DNA of 64,000 bases from Bernardetia sp. ABR2-2B (GTDB taxonomy: Bacteria; Bacteroidota; Bacteroidia; Cytophagales; Bernardetiaceae), in assembly GCF_037126435.1 (NCBI RefSeq), contig NZ_CP147020.1, positions 2,779,293 through 2,843,292 of the forward strand, in the 5' to 3' direction. Shown in pieces: positions 1-9,835 of the stretch. The position numbers were made by a program, and so were the translations under genes. Within the stretch, counting starts at the first letter, position 1. Every line of letters begins with the position of its first letter. The notes below the pieces were generated by a model, which did not search any database, had not been told where the DNA came from, and worked only from the letters and a program-made list of their open reading frames with translations.

Positions 1-220
1 AAAAAGGTTTATTTTTTAGTAAGAATGAAAATAGGTACAATAAGATTCATTCAAGATAGAGTTTCTAAAGTACAAATTTATACAATCAAGTGGCTAAAAA
101 TAGCTAAATAAATAAGGTTTTTTATAAACTTTCAATTTATTTTGAAAGAAATGAAACTTCTCTAAAGTCTTTTCGTTTACATAGCTGTAAAGTAACTTCG
201 AAATTAATCCAAAATTTGTT

Positions 221-673
221 ATGATTTCCCCTTATAAAAAACCTTTATTACGAATTGATTTAGTTGTCCAACTACTTTTTTTGATTATTCTTTTTGGAGG
301 GTATGGAATGACTTTTTTAAGTTTTCATTTTCCCTTAGAAGAGTTTGACTTTGCTTTCCTTTTTCCTATTTTGGCTTTGGCTATTTTAGGTTTGATAAAT
401 CCAATAATGAATATTCTTCATTTAGTTTTAGGAGATTATTCTGATGAAACACATCAACTTCGTAAGAACTATACTTTTGCTATTTTGGCTTATTTAGGCA
501 TTGGTGCTTTAGGATATTTGACTGCCCTTGCTTTTAATGCAATGTGGCTATTAGGTATTGTGGGTTACTTTTACATTTATGGAATTAGTCATTTTTTTGC
601 AATTGGTTATGTTTATATTACTATTTTGGAAAACAAAACCCAAAAAATAGTTGAGAGAAGATTATATTATTAA
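221..673 (+). CDS. four-helix integral membrane protein, function unknown
   Basis: I do not recognise this 150-residue protein. Four hydrophobic stretches are visible (about residues 13-35, 45-67, 84-106 and 107-132), separated by a short acidic/basic loop after the second (GDYSDETHQLRK), and the C-terminus is basic (KTQKIVERR). It is therefore likely a small inner-membrane protein with four membrane spans. The stop codon overlaps the stop of the convergent DUF389 gene by four bases, so the two genes share a tail-to-tail junction with no room for a separate terminator. The 220 bases upstream are AT-rich and show no gene. Confidence 0.6.
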   Translation: MISPYKKPLLRIDLVVQLLFLIILFGGYGMTFLSFHFPLEEFDFAFLFPILALAILGLINPIMNILHLVLGDYSDETHQLRKNYTFAILAYLGIGALGYLTALAFNAMWLLGIVGYFYIYGISHFFAIGYVYITILENKTQKIVERRLYY

Positions 674-2199
674 TAATTAATAATTCCAATTTTCTTGTCT
701 TTGAGTTTTACATTAATAAAATTCTTCAAACGGTCTTCGTATTTTTTGCGTGTGTATCTATTTCTTGCTGGTTCGCCTTCCCATTTTACCAACAACATAA
801 AGGCTAACGAATCATTCTTAAAATCTGTTTGGCGCACTCTAGCTACACCAATTTCTTTGAGTTCTGGATAAATAGCCTTGAGTTCATTCTTTATGGTTTC
901 GAAAGGCAACGTATCTCCTCTAGCATACAAAAGCTCTTGTTTTAGGTCTTCAATTTCTTTGTCTTTGCCTGTTATGATTTCATCTTTTTGCTTATATGTT
1001 CCCATTTCTTCCCTAAATTTTATCTCAATATAACGCTTTGCATTATTCATTACCGTACGCTCTACACGAGTTTCAGAATCGGCAGGTTCTTCTGATTGAA
1101 CTAGCTCAATATGCACACTATCTTCGCTATCAAAGCCTGTCAGTTTCCAAGAACTTTTTACCTCATCATTAAATGTTTTTTCTAAGTTGAGGAGCGAATC
1201 ATAATTGATATAACTTCCTGCCCCAAAGCTAATGACACGCAGCCTATAAATATTAGTAGAATCTAACTTTACCTTCCATTGTACTGAATTCAAATCATAA
1301 TTTGGATTTATATTTTCGGTAATAAAAGTAGTAATACGCTGATTACGAAAGTTTTCAGTTAGTTTTTTGAATAGAAAAATTACACTAGGAACAAGCAAAA
1401 GTGTAAGAACAATATAAGCTGTAATTCTTGCTCGTCTTGCCAAAACAGGATTTAAAACTTCCACATAAGGAAATTTCAAAAAACGCACAATCATATACGT
1501 AGAAAGACTTATAAAGACAGCGTTAATAAAAAACAAGTAAAATGCACCTGCAAAAACATCCCATTTTCCTGTTGCTAATCCAAAACCTGCCGTACAAAGA
1601 GGAGGCATTAAAGCTGTTGCAATCGCTACTCCCGGAATGGCATTGGTCTTTTCAGTACGAGAACCTGCAATAATACCAGCCAAGCCTCCAAAAAAAGCAA
1701 CCAAAACATCTAATAAATTAGGTTCAGTTCGTGAAAGCATTTGGTCGGTCAGAAGCCCTAGAGGAGTAATTTTAAAATAAATAACACTTGTAACCAACGT
1801 TAGAATAATGGCACTCAAAAAATTACGAAGCGACTTAATAAGTGTTTCTCTGTCATTAATCGCAGCTCCCAATCCAATCCCCAAAATAGGAGACATTAAG
1901 GGAGAAATAAGCATCGCACCAATAATGACAGCAGCCGAATCTAAGTCAAGACCAATAGAAGCAATCATGACTGAACAAATCAGCACCCAAAGGTTCGAAC
2001 CTTCCAAAACAACACCTGACTTAATACTTTTGACTGTTCCAACAAAATCTGTATCAGAAGCTAAGTGTGTTAGGCGAAAGAAAAAATCTTTAATGAATCC
2101 CCATGAATCACGAATTCCGTGTTGCCATTCAGGATAGTCATGTTTTATATTTTCTGAATCGTAGTCCTGTTTGGGAGTAGAATTTGGTTCTTCGTTCAT
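670..2199 (-). CDS. DUF389 family membrane protein
   Basis: A 509-residue protein with the DUF389 hydrophobic core at about residues 60-280. It begins with the characteristic ASIGLDLDSAAVIIGAMLIS segment and PLMSPILGIGLG, continues through an AGIIAGSR turn and AIPGVAIATALMPPLCTAG, and ends in a hydrophobic helix. Five to seven membrane spans are likely. The C-terminal half (about 290-509) is hydrophilic and probably faces the periplasm or cytoplasm as a folded domain; it contains a short coiled-coil stretch near residues 400-430. The family has no established biochemical role, although some members are linked to potassium or stress tolerance. The ATG at 2199 is the only good start. It converges on the small membrane protein gene at 221-673. 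Confidence 0.85.
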   Translation of the reverse strand: MNEEPNSTPKQDYDSENIKHDYPEWQHGIRDSWGFIKDFFFRLTHLASDTDFVGTVKSIKSGVVLEGSNLWVLICSVMIASIGLDLDSAAVIIGAMLISPLMSPILGIGLGAAINDRETLIKSLRNFLSAIILTLVTSVIYFKITPLGLLTDQMLSRTEPNLLDVLVAFFGGLAGIIAGSRTEKTNAIPGVAIATALMPPLCTAGFGLATGKWDVFAGAFYLFFINAVFISLSTYMIVRFLKFPYVEVLNPVLARRARITAYIVLTLLLVPSVIFLFKKLTENFRNQRITTFITENINPNYDLNSVQWKVKLDSTNIYRLRVISFGAGSYINYDSLLNLEKTFNDEVKSSWKLTGFDSEDSVHIELVQSEEPADSETRVERTVMNNAKRYIEIKFREEMGTYKQKDEIITGKDKEIEDLKQELLYARGDTLPFETIKNELKAIYPELKEIGVARVRQTDFKNDSLAFMLLVKWEGEPARNRYTRKKYEDRLKNFINVKLKDKKIGIINY

Positions 2200-2417
2200 A
2201 ATTTAAAATAACTTACTAAGTTATAAATCGTTGTCTTATAATGAGTTTTTGCTATTTCGACATTCTAAAATACTATTTTCTAATTAAGAACCGAAATTTA
2301 GTTTGTTTTTAGACTTCTCACAAGTATTATTTTTTTTAATACGTCTTTTTTTATCTTATTTTATACTCAAACTGTTTGATATTTAGAATTTTGTAAAAAT
2401 AGTGTTATTTTTATTTT

Positions 2418-2756
2418 ATGAACTCATTTTTAAGTCAAGATAGCCGTAGAGAACTGGAGAAACTTCAACGCAGCACTTCAAATAATAATAAGTTTTACGT
2501 AAAAGTTACGGTTTTGCTTGGCTTAGATAGTGGTCATAGTGCAGAAAGTTTGAGCAGTTTGTTGGGCATTAGTTTGTCATCAGTTTATCATTACCATTCT
2601 GTTTATCAAAGCAAAGGTTTAACCTATTATTTATCGTTTCATTATCAAGGTTCTTCTAGTTACTTAACCAATAATCAATTAGAGCTGCTATCTGCTGAGT
2701 TAGAAGCTACCTTATACACTACTAGTCAGCAGATTTGTGAATGGATTTATGAAAAC
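2418..2756 (+). pseudogene. IS630-family transposase, N-terminal fragment
   Basis: The first ~113 residues look like the N-terminal helix-turn-helix/winged-helix part of an IS630-type transposase: a polar start, VLLGLDSGHSAESLSSLLG (first HTH), SLSSVYHYHSVYQSKGL, then the loop before a second winged-helix unit ending in TTSQQICEWIYENF. No DDE catalytic domain follows. At about 2756 the sequence switches into the antisense of another transposase fragment, and the open frame runs on meaninglessly to 2900. It is a dead fragment. The family assignment rests on general pattern similarity. Confidence 0.6.
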
Positions 2757-3111
2757 TTCCACACAGTTCTTTACCATCACCTGCAAACCACTCTTTTTGC
2801 TCATTATTTAATTCTATTCCATAATTTTCAAAGAGTAACCTTTCAAAGTGAGACAAAGACACCTTTTTTAAGCAAACAGGAAGATGAGACCGAGAGATAA
2901 CTCTAACAGAAGAAGATAAGCCTAAAAAAGCACATAATTCTTGATGCTTATTTTTCATACTACGATGAAGGCTTGATAAATTTCCATCACGTTTTCGCAA
3001 AAGAGCTATACTTAAACCAAGTAAAACAAAAGCTAAATCGTGAAGTTTGCCTCGGCAATCTCGTAAGTCTAAACCTACTAAATTTTGTAATTGAACATAA
3101 AAACTATTTTC
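2755..3111 (-). pseudogene. ISAs1/IS4-like transposase, N-terminal fragment
   Basis: Reading the minus strand from just after an in-frame stop near 3112, the frame gives LVGLDLRDCRGKLHDLAF, then VLLGLSIALLRKRDGNLSSL and finally NNEQKEWFAGDGKELCGS. This matches the N-terminal 'DDE_Tnp_1-associated' region (DxRRxxGKxHxLxxVL) and the first catalytic-domain motif (WFAxDGKELRGS, containing the first acidic residue) of ISAs1-like transposases. No start codon remains for the full N-terminus. The gene breaks off directly after GKELCGS where it meets the IS630 fragment, so the rest of the catalytic domain is missing. Confidence 0.6.
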
Positions 3112-3222
3112 TTAGAAGAGTAAATTAGGGGAATTTCGTACTTGAGGAATACAAAATTGAACCTTTTTTTACTCTTTTATTTTTTCATAAGAAAACCCTG
3201 CTCTAGTAAATCATCTCGCTTT

Positions 3223-4470
3223 ATGCACAAACTATTTGTTGTTGCCCTTTTGATTTTTATTTCCTGTCAAAATATATCTAAATCTCAAATCAAAACAGAG
3301 ATAGAAAAACCTATTTTGCCAAAAGTATGGTTATCTCAAATACAAAGTCAAGAAGCCCAAAATCGTTTTAAAGATGTTTTGGAAGAAATACATAAATCTA
3401 CTTTTTATACAGATTCTCAAAAGGATAGTCTTTCTGGCATTCAAGTTCGGTTTGCAAATTGTGAAGATATAAAAGTACAGTACAAACTACTTTCATTTTT
3501 AACAGGAGAAAAAAACAGTATAGACTTAGTAGATATTTCACAAAGTAGAGAAGTAGAATGGATAAAAAAAATGTATCTGAAAGATAAAACTGTTGCTACT
3601 CAATCTTTAAAAGCATTAGTAGGAACTACTCGCCTAGATTTTGCTGATTATTCTAGTTCTTATTATGATACGACTTATCATCCATCTAAAAGTTTTGATT
3701 CTCTTTCAGTAGCCAAACCTTCTGAAAAAGTCAAAAAAATGGAGCAAGAAGCTATTTCACTTATAAGAAAACTAAGACAAATATCTAGGTTTAGCTATGA
3801 GGAGCGAGAAAAAGAGTATAACCCAGTTCGACAAAAGTTAGCAGAAAAAGTCAAGACACTTTTAGAAGAACCAACAGCTTATGAATACGCTTTACCACTT
3901 CTTTCAGAACAAATGTATTCTTTGTTTTCTCCAGATAAAAAGTTTAGGATATACTTTATCAATTATCATGGAGAAGGCTTTGAAGGTATTTATGCTTATG
4001 CTCACTATCGTAATGCTGCTGATTCTAAAGTTATGGTTGAAGAAGTAGATTGTCATTCTGAAGACGGAGAATGTTACACACTCGTTCCGACAGCAATTTT
4101 TCAAACTAAAAAAGATAATAACCCTCTTTATGTTCTTGTTAGTGATATTAGTAATAAAGGCATGGAATGGAATGTTGATGTACAAACTTTAGAAATAAAA
4201 GATGACAAAATCATAAATTGTAAAGATTGTGTAGAGAACAAAATTATCAAAAATTATGATAAATATGTAAGATATAATGCAAACCCATCTTTTGATACAT
4301 TGAAACAAGAATTATCTTTTTCAAAAGGACAATTAGTAAGCTCATTAGTAACACCATTCGAAACCGAAAGTAGAAGGCGACGGTCATATAGAAGCCTTTT
4401 AACAAGATATATTCTAAAATGGAATGGAAAAACATTTGAAGAGGTAGAATTAAAACCTTACTGTGAATGA
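3223..4470 (+). CDS. lipoprotein of unknown function
   Basis: A 415-residue protein starting at the ATG at 3223. A TTG further upstream would add a poor N-terminal extension and is not preferred. The first ~20 residues (MHKLFVVALLIFISC) form a lipoprotein signal peptide, with the lipobox Cys at residue 15. The mature part is hydrophilic, with a Lys/Glu-rich helical segment near residues 165-220 and a C-terminal beta-rich half containing a CHSEDGEC motif (about 290) and a CKDC pair (about 350), the latter suggesting a disulphide or metal site. No known domain was recognised. It is followed at once by a strong hairpin terminator shared with the convergent BNR gene. Confidence 0.65.
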   Translation: MHKLFVVALLIFISCQNISKSQIKTEIEKPILPKVWLSQIQSQEAQNRFKDVLEEIHKSTFYTDSQKDSLSGIQVRFANCEDIKVQYKLLSFLTGEKNSIDLVDISQSREVEWIKKMYLKDKTVATQSLKALVGTTRLDFADYSSSYYDTTYHPSKSFDSLSVAKPSEKVKKMEQEAISLIRKLRQISRFSYEEREKEYNPVRQKLAEKVKTLLEEPTAYEYALPLLSEQMYSLFSPDKKFRIYFINYHGEGFEGIYAYAHYRNAADSKVMVEEVDCHSEDGECYTLVPTAIFQTKKDNNPLYVLVSDISNKGMEWNVDVQTLEIKDDKIINCKDCVENKIIKNYDKYVRYNANPSFDTLKQELSFSKGQLVSSLVTPFETESRRRRSYRSLLTRYILKWNGKTFEEVELKPYCE

Positions 4471-4509
4471 AAAATCCCCTATCTAATCAAAAATCAGATA
4501 GGGGATTTT
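4471..4509. terminator. bidirectional hairpin terminator
   Basis: A perfect 14-bp stem (AAAATCCCCTATCT / AGATAGGGGATTTT) with an 11-nt loop lies between the convergent genes ending at 4470 and 4529. The A- and T-rich flanks let it work in both directions. Confidence 0.9.
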
Positions 4510-4528
4510 CAAAAAAACTCTGCTTCTA

Positions 4529-7500
4529 TTACTTCTCCACCTCAACAGCAGGAATATTTTTATCAGCCACCAGTTTATTAAAAGCAGGAATATCAGTTTT
4601 CAAGATTTCGTAATACATCTTTAGCTGCTCATCGATTTTCTTGGTAATATCTGCTTTTACTTCTTTTGCGCCTTCGTTTGGTGGGAAATTTCCATAACCT
4701 ACCGTAGTTGCTAGTGCGCTTAATTTATTATTCAAACGAATAGGGAAGTTTAAAGGGTCTTGACCACTTCTATTTTGAGTTTGGTAAAGAGCTTTTTCAA
4801 TAGCTTCTAGTTCTTTAGTAATACTTTGAGCTGAATCTGCAACGGCTTTCCAATCTTCGTTTCCACTTGCTTTTGTTCTCCAATCGCTTAGGCTAGATTT
4901 GATTTTACGAATATTGATAATCGCTTCATGTGTTTCGGTAAGTTTGTCTCTTACTTCTGTCAAAAACACAAAACGCTCTTTCAAATCTGCATCCGAAACA
5001 CTCCAACGTGGGTCTTTCAAAAGTTTAAAATCTACTTCTTGTGTTTTTCCATCAAAGGTTACTTTTGCTTTATAGTCGTCTGGCATTGCCTGTACACCTT
5101 GTGTTCCACCAAACCAAAGAATCATTCCATCAAACTTTTTAGCATCTTCGTAGCGCATATTCCAAGTGATGGTGTTTGCTCCTTTTTGAGCTTTCAGTTT
5201 TTTGATATTTGAGTCTTTGTCTTTCGTTACTTTTTCGTCAGAAGATAATTTTTGAATTAAATTTCCGTCTTTATCCAAAATTTCAATTTCTAAAACCTTT
5301 GAAGTATCTGGTTTCTGATTTAGATAAAAATTCAATTTCATATTTCGTTCACTCAAATAAGTGTCGCTCGGCTTATAAACTAAGAAGTTTTCAGTTTTGA
5401 TTTTTTCTAAATCTGCTTTTTCAAAATTACGAAGAGGATTAAGGTCATCAAAAATCCAAAAACTCCTTCCTTGTGTAGAAACAATCAAATCATTTTCCTT
5501 AACCTGCATATCCGTAATTGGAACGATTGGCAAATTATAACGCATTGGTTGCCAATTAATTCCATCATCAAAAGAAACATAAACGCTGCTTTCAGTTCCT
5601 GCATACAAAAGACCATCACGAGTAGGGTCAAGTCTTAGCACTCTTGTAAAATCATCTTTTGGAATGCCATTTGTGATTTTTGTCCACGTCTTGCCATAAT
5701 CTTTTGTTTTGTATAAATAAGGCGCAAAATCATCAGACTTATAACGAGTAGCAGCAACGTAAGCAACTCCTTTTTTTGTTGGATGCAAATCAATAGAGTT
5801 TATCATTGCCCATTCTGGGAGTTTTTTTGGCGTGATGTTTTCCCAATTCTTGCCTCCGTCTTTTGTAATGTTGATAAATCCATCGTCCGAACCTGTCCAA
5901 ATCACACCACTTTCAGCAGGAGATTCAGCAGCAGCGAAAATAGTCCCATAATATTCTACACTTGTGTTGTCTTTCGTTATTTCTCCACCAGAAGACTGCA
6001 TTTTTGATTTATCATTTCTAGTCAAATCTGGACTAATGGCTTCCCAACTCTGCCCTTCATTGGTTGTCTTGAATAATACATTTGCAGCCGTATAAAGTGT
6101 ATTATTATCATTTGGAGAGAAAAAGATAGGGAAATTCCATTGAAAACGATATTTCAGTTCAGCAGCTCCCCAACCCATCGGATTATCTGGATAAACATCA
6201 ATCAGACGAGTTTCTTTAGTTTTATGGTTGTAACGCATCAAAAAACCATCATACGAACCACCATAAACGATGTCATTATCTTTTGGGTCGGCTACAATAT
6301 GTCCACTTTCTCCACCTGCCGTCGATTCCCATTCAGATTCATCTTGTGAAGAGATACGAATGGAAGAATTATCTTGCTGCCCTGCGTAAAGTCTGTATGG
6401 AAAAGAATTGTCTGTGCTTACTCTATAAAATTGCGCTGTTGGCTGATTCATATAAGTAGAAAAGCTCTTTCCTGCATTCTTAGAAACTTGCGCTCCTCCA
6501 TCATCTCCAATAATCATTCTTTCTGGATTTTGGGGGTCTAGCCAAAGGTCGTGATGGTCGCCGTGTGGTGTCTGTATTCTCTTATAACTTTTTCCTCCAT
6601 CAGATGAGAAGTGAAAATTTACATTCAAAACATAAACACCTTCTGGATTAGTTGGATGTGCATAAATACGAGTATAATACCACGCTCTCTGACGTAATTT
6701 TCGCTCATCATTTATCTTTTTCCAGTTTTTTCCTCCATCATCAGAACGAAAAACGCCACCTTCTTTAGATTCAATAATTGCCCAAACTCTGTCTTTTTGT
6801 GCAGCAGAAACAGTTACTCCAATTATTCCCAAAGCTCCTTTTGGCAATCCTTTTATAGATTCATCTTTTGTTAAGTTTTTCCATGTATCTCCACCGTCTG
6901 TACTTTTCCAAAGGGCAGAACCTTTTCCACCACTTTCAAGACTGTATGGAGTTCTACGGATTTTCCATGTACTTGCATAAATTACTCGTGGGTTCGTTGG
7001 GTCAAGAATTAAATCTACTGCACCTGCATCTTTGTTTGAGAATAAAATACGTTCCCAGTTTTTGCCTCCGTCTTTACTTCTATAAACACCTCTTTGCTCA
7101 CTAGAACCAAATAAATGACCCAAAACAGCAGCATAAACCAAGTCTGGATTTTTTGGATGAATACGAATGCGAGTAATATGACGAGAATCGTCTAAGCCTA
7201 TTTTTTGCCATGTTTTTCCTGCATCAAGGCTTTTCCAAGCTCCACTTCCGTGCGAAACATTTCCACGAACTGTTTTTTCTCCTCCTCCTACATAAATCAC
7301 ATTGTTGTCGTATTCACTAACAGCGACAGCACCAATAGAACCACCAAAGTCTGGGTCAGAAATATTTTCCCAACTCATTCCTCCGTCTTCAGTTCGCCAA
7401 ACGCCACCTCCTGCTGCACCAAAATAAAATAGGTCTGGATTTCCTGTTACACCTGTTACGGCTGCCGAACGTCCACCACGATAAGGACTGACTTGTCGCC

Positions 7501-7618
7501 ATTTTGTAGAAGAAAAATAAGTAGTGTCAGGCTTGAAAGTTTCTTGAGCTTTTGTGAATGTAATTGTACTTACTAAAAGCAATATTGCTATGAAGTATGT
7601 TTTTAATTGTTGTTTCAT
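4529..7618 (-). CDS. secreted VPS10/BNR-repeat beta-propeller protein
   Basis: A 1029-residue secreted protein. After a signal peptide (MKQQLKTYFIAILLLVSTIT...KAQ) come many BNR/Asp-box repeats of the form S.DGG..W, for example TEDGGMSWENIS, SLDAGKTWQKIG, SKDGGKNWERIL, STDGGDTWKNLT, SDDGGKNWKKIN, SDDGFINITKDGGKNWENI and SFDDGINW. These fold into one or two beta-propellers of the sortilin/VPS10 or 'glycosyl hydrolase-like' kind covering about residues 35-720. The last ~300 residues hold a beta-sandwich-like region and a helical tail. In Bacteroidota such proteins are often annotated as glycosyl hydrolases, but no catalytic residues are evident, so ligand or surface binding is as likely. It is probably monocistronic, with a 224-bp gap to uppP. 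Confidence 0.85.
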   Translation of the reverse strand: MKQQLKTYFIAILLLVSTITFTKAQETFKPDTTYFSSTKWRQVSPYRGGRSAAVTGVTGNPDLFYFGAAGGGVWRTEDGGMSWENISDPDFGGSIGAVAVSEYDNNVIYVGGGEKTVRGNVSHGSGAWKSLDAGKTWQKIGLDDSRHITRIRIHPKNPDLVYAAVLGHLFGSSEQRGVYRSKDGGKNWERILFSNKDAGAVDLILDPTNPRVIYASTWKIRRTPYSLESGGKGSALWKSTDGGDTWKNLTKDESIKGLPKGALGIIGVTVSAAQKDRVWAIIESKEGGVFRSDDGGKNWKKINDERKLRQRAWYYTRIYAHPTNPEGVYVLNVNFHFSSDGGKSYKRIQTPHGDHHDLWLDPQNPERMIIGDDGGAQVSKNAGKSFSTYMNQPTAQFYRVSTDNSFPYRLYAGQQDNSSIRISSQDESEWESTAGGESGHIVADPKDNDIVYGGSYDGFLMRYNHKTKETRLIDVYPDNPMGWGAAELKYRFQWNFPIFFSPNDNNTLYTAANVLFKTTNEGQSWEAISPDLTRNDKSKMQSSGGEITKDNTSVEYYGTIFAAAESPAESGVIWTGSDDGFINITKDGGKNWENITPKKLPEWAMINSIDLHPTKKGVAYVAATRYKSDDFAPYLYKTKDYGKTWTKITNGIPKDDFTRVLRLDPTRDGLLYAGTESSVYVSFDDGINWQPMRYNLPIVPITDMQVKENDLIVSTQGRSFWIFDDLNPLRNFEKADLEKIKTENFLVYKPSDTYLSERNMKLNFYLNQKPDTSKVLEIEILDKDGNLIQKLSSDEKVTKDKDSNIKKLKAQKGANTITWNMRYEDAKKFDGMILWFGGTQGVQAMPDDYKAKVTFDGKTQEVDFKLLKDPRWSVSDADLKERFVFLTEVRDKLTETHEAIINIRKIKSSLSDWRTKASGNEDWKAVADSAQSITKELEAIEKALYQTQNRSGQDPLNFPIRLNNKLSALATTVGYGNFPPNEGAKEVKADITKKIDEQLKMYYEILKTDIPAFNKLVADKNIPAVEVEK

Positions 7619-7715
7619 TTTTTGAGTTTTGTTTGTAAAGGGTTTTGATAGAGTATGATTTTTGAAGAATAATTTTACATCATAGTAAGCAGTTAAATAA
7701 GATTTAATATAAATG

Positions 7716-7842
7716 ACAAATTAATTAGCGAGTGATTATTATGATTACTATGATAATTACAGGATAATACAATGAGACTTGACTTATTATTTGTAATTGA
7801 AGTTTACTTTATATTTTAATACAAATCAATTAGCAAGTGATT
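7716..7842. repeat. pair of 22-nt direct repeats (ATTAGCGAGTGATT type)
   Basis: Two near-identical 22-mers (7716-7737 and 7821-7842, 20/22 identical, core ATTAGCNAGTGATT) flank an AT-rich spacer between the BNR gene and uppP. A third copy of the core lies in inverted orientation at 42325-42338, just downstream of gltB. Confidence 0.55.
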
Positions 7843-8706
7843 TTATACAAAAAGTGCAATCAAACCAACAACCAAACAATAGGCTGCAAAATAAATCAGT
7901 TTGCGTTTCTTGACTAACTCTACCATCCAATAACAAGCAATCAGCCCCACTATAAAAGCTGTAATAAAGCCAATAGAAAGAAAAGAAATATCTAAAGAAG
8001 CTGAATTTGAACTTTCAAGATAGTCTTTTACTTCCAAAAGTGTCGCTCCAAAAATAGGTGCAAGAACCATCAAAAAAGAGAAACGAGCAGCTTCACTACG
8101 AGGAACACCAATCAAGAGAGCTGTTGCGATAGTAGCACCTGAACGAGAAATACCAGGTAAGACAGCAATTGCTTGTGCAAGTCCGATAATAAAAGCTTGT
8201 AGATAAGAAATATTTTGATTGAGGGCAGCCGTTTGGCTATGTGTTTCTTTGGGAGTGGTTTCATCATCTAAAATTGCTTTCTGACCACTTGTCGGAAGGT
8301 TTTTTTCTTGTTTTAGACGAGTAATCATCAATAAAACTCCTGTAACTAAAAGCATCCCCCCTACAAAGGGAATATTTCCTTCAAAAAAAGACTCTACCCA
8401 TTTCTTAAAAAACACACCAATTATTCCCACAGGAATCATCGAAATTACGATTTTGACAGCAAACTCCCATTCGTCATTCCACTTAAACTTTAGCATTCCT
8501 TTCAGAATAAAACCAATTTCTTTTCTAAAAATAACAACTGTACTAAGAGCTGTTGCAGCATGAAGAATAATAGAAAAAAGAAGATCATCGGAAGGTTCAA
8601 TTTTCAGAAGAGCTTTTCCAAGTTCTAAATGCCCACTACTACTGACAGGCAAAAATTCAGTTAATCCTTGTAAAATACCCAAAATTAGAGCTTCAATCCA
8701 TTCCAT
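7843..8706 (-). CDS. uppP: undecaprenyl-diphosphatase UppP (BacA)
   Basis: This 287-residue integral membrane enzyme dephosphorylates undecaprenyl diphosphate, recycling the lipid carrier for peptidoglycan and surface polysaccharide synthesis. Both signature motifs are present: QGLTEFLPVSSSGHL at residues 13-27 (with Glu17 and the S-S-S-G-H run) and PGISRSGATIATALL at about 184-198. The length equals that of typical UppP/BacA, with an enlarged hydrophilic loop (about residues 130-165) between central membrane helices. The start at 8706 is an ATG with a well-formed promoter upstream. Loss or overexpression of the family changes bacitracin sensitivity in other bacteria. Confidence 0.95.
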   Translation of the reverse strand: MEWIEALILGILQGLTEFLPVSSSGHLELGKALLKIEPSDDLLFSIILHAATALSTVVIFRKEIGFILKGMLKFKWNDEWEFAVKIVISMIPVGIIGVFFKKWVESFFEGNIPFVGGMLLVTGVLLMITRLKQEKNLPTSGQKAILDDETTPKETHSQTAALNQNISYLQAFIIGLAQAIAVLPGISRSGATIATALLIGVPRSEAARFSFLMVLAPIFGATLLEVKDYLESSNSASLDISFLSIGFITAFIVGLIACYWMVELVKKRKLIYFAAYCLVVGLIALFV

Positions 8707-8756
8707 AAATTACCTTTTATATGTTCTCTGAAAATATTTTTTGTTTGTACAAGTAA

Positions 8757-8786
8757 CAAAATTACGAGAGTTTGGCAACTAGACAA
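8757..8786 (-). promoter_or_regulatory. Bacteroidota-type promoter of uppP
   Basis: On the minus strand there is TTG (8784-8786), then exactly 19 nt, then TAATTTTG (8757-8764), matching the Bacteroidota -33/-7 consensus TTG-N19-TAnnTTTG. The predicted transcript start is about 45 nt before the uppP ATG. Confidence 0.65.
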
Positions 8787-8922
8787 CCACTTTATCCTAA
8801 AAAAAACTAAATCCTTTCCTAAATAAAGATTTATTTCATCTTCAAACCTTTTTTTTACGTAAATTTTGGATAAATTAGAATGTATTACTCACTATTTTTT
8901 ATTTATTACAACCCTTCTTTCT

Positions 8923-9801
8923 ATGAAACATTTACACACACTTTTAATTGTTCCAGTTATTATTGCGCTTTTTTTACTTGCCATTCAACAGTCTTGCGCT
9001 CAAGTAGAAATGCCTGTTCCTAGTCCTGCTGCTTCAGTTTCACAGGTTATTGGGGTTACCAAAGTTTCGGTAGATTATTCAGCTCCTGCTGTTCGTGATC
9101 GTGAAGTTTGGGGAAGTTTAGTTCCTTATGGCGAAATGTGGCGTACGGGTGCAAACTCTCCTACAAAAGTTACTTTTAGCACTGATGTTATGGTAGAAGG
9201 AAAAAAAGTAGAGGCTGGTTCTTATACACTTATTACTATTCCAACAGAAGATAAATGGACAGTTATTCTGAATAAAGACTCAAAAGGAAATGGCGTTTTT
9301 TCTTATTTAGAAGAAGATGATGTAATTCGTGTAGAAGTAGCTCCAAAAAAATCTGAAATGAAGGAATATTTAGCTTATACCATTGTTCCAAAATCAGATA
9401 TGGAAGCGCATTTGGTAATGAATTGGGAAAAAATAATGCTTCCTATCAAAATTACAACAGACACAAAAGCAAATGCTGTTGCTTCTATTGATAAGGGAAT
9501 GGGTATTTATGGAAGAGCATGGTATGATTATGCTTCAGCTGCTGAGTATTATATTCAAAATGATTTGGATGTAGAAAAAGCAAATGAATGGGCTACTATG
9601 TCAATGAATATTCGTCAAGACCACTTTTTCAATAGATGGGTAATGGCACAAGTAAAAGCAAAACAAGGAAACTACAAAGAAGCTATTATACACGCCACAA
9701 AAGCAAAAGAAATGGGTGAAGAAAACGGAGGTGGTTTTTATGCTGCTCGTAAAGCAAGTCTTGAAAGTAGCTTAGCCGAATGGACAAAAAAAGCAAAATA
9801 A
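8923..9801 (+). CDS. DUF2911 domain secreted protein
   Basis: I start this at the ATG at 8923 because it gives a clean signal peptide (MKHLHTLLIVPVIIALFLLA...CAQ); a TTG 57 bases upstream only adds an unlikely extension. Residues ~30-170 form a DUF2911 domain, recognisable by SPAASVSQVIGVTKVSVDYS, then VRDREVWGSLVPYGEMWRTG and ANSPTKVTFSTDV, as well as AGSYTLITIPTEDKWTVILN. The C-terminal ~100 residues (YYIQNDLDVEKANEWA ... ARKASLESSLAEW) are helical and look like two TPR-like repeats. The family is common in Bacteroidota secretomes and has no known activity. A hairpin terminator follows at 9836. Confidence 0.88.
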   Translation: MKHLHTLLIVPVIIALFLLAIQQSCAQVEMPVPSPAASVSQVIGVTKVSVDYSAPAVRDREVWGSLVPYGEMWRTGANSPTKVTFSTDVMVEGKKVEAGSYTLITIPTEDKWTVILNKDSKGNGVFSYLEEDDVIRVEVAPKKSEMKEYLAYTIVPKSDMEAHLVMNWEKIMLPIKITTDTKANAVASIDKGMGIYGRAWYDYASAAEYYIQNDLDVEKANEWATMSMNIRQDHFFNRWVMAQVKAKQGNYKEAIIHATKAKEMGEENGGGFYAARKASLESSLAEWTKKAK

Positions 9802-9835
9802 TAAACCAACGAAGAAATTTAAGTTATATATAAAG

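Noticed and set aside
1980-2000. GGTTCGAACC resembling a tRNA T-loop
   Set aside because: It lies in the DUF389 coding region and no acceptor or anticodon stems can be drawn around it.
2757-2900. C-terminal part of the plus-strand frame continuing the IS630 fragment
   Set aside because: It is the antisense of the ISAs1-like transposase fragment, not protein-coding.
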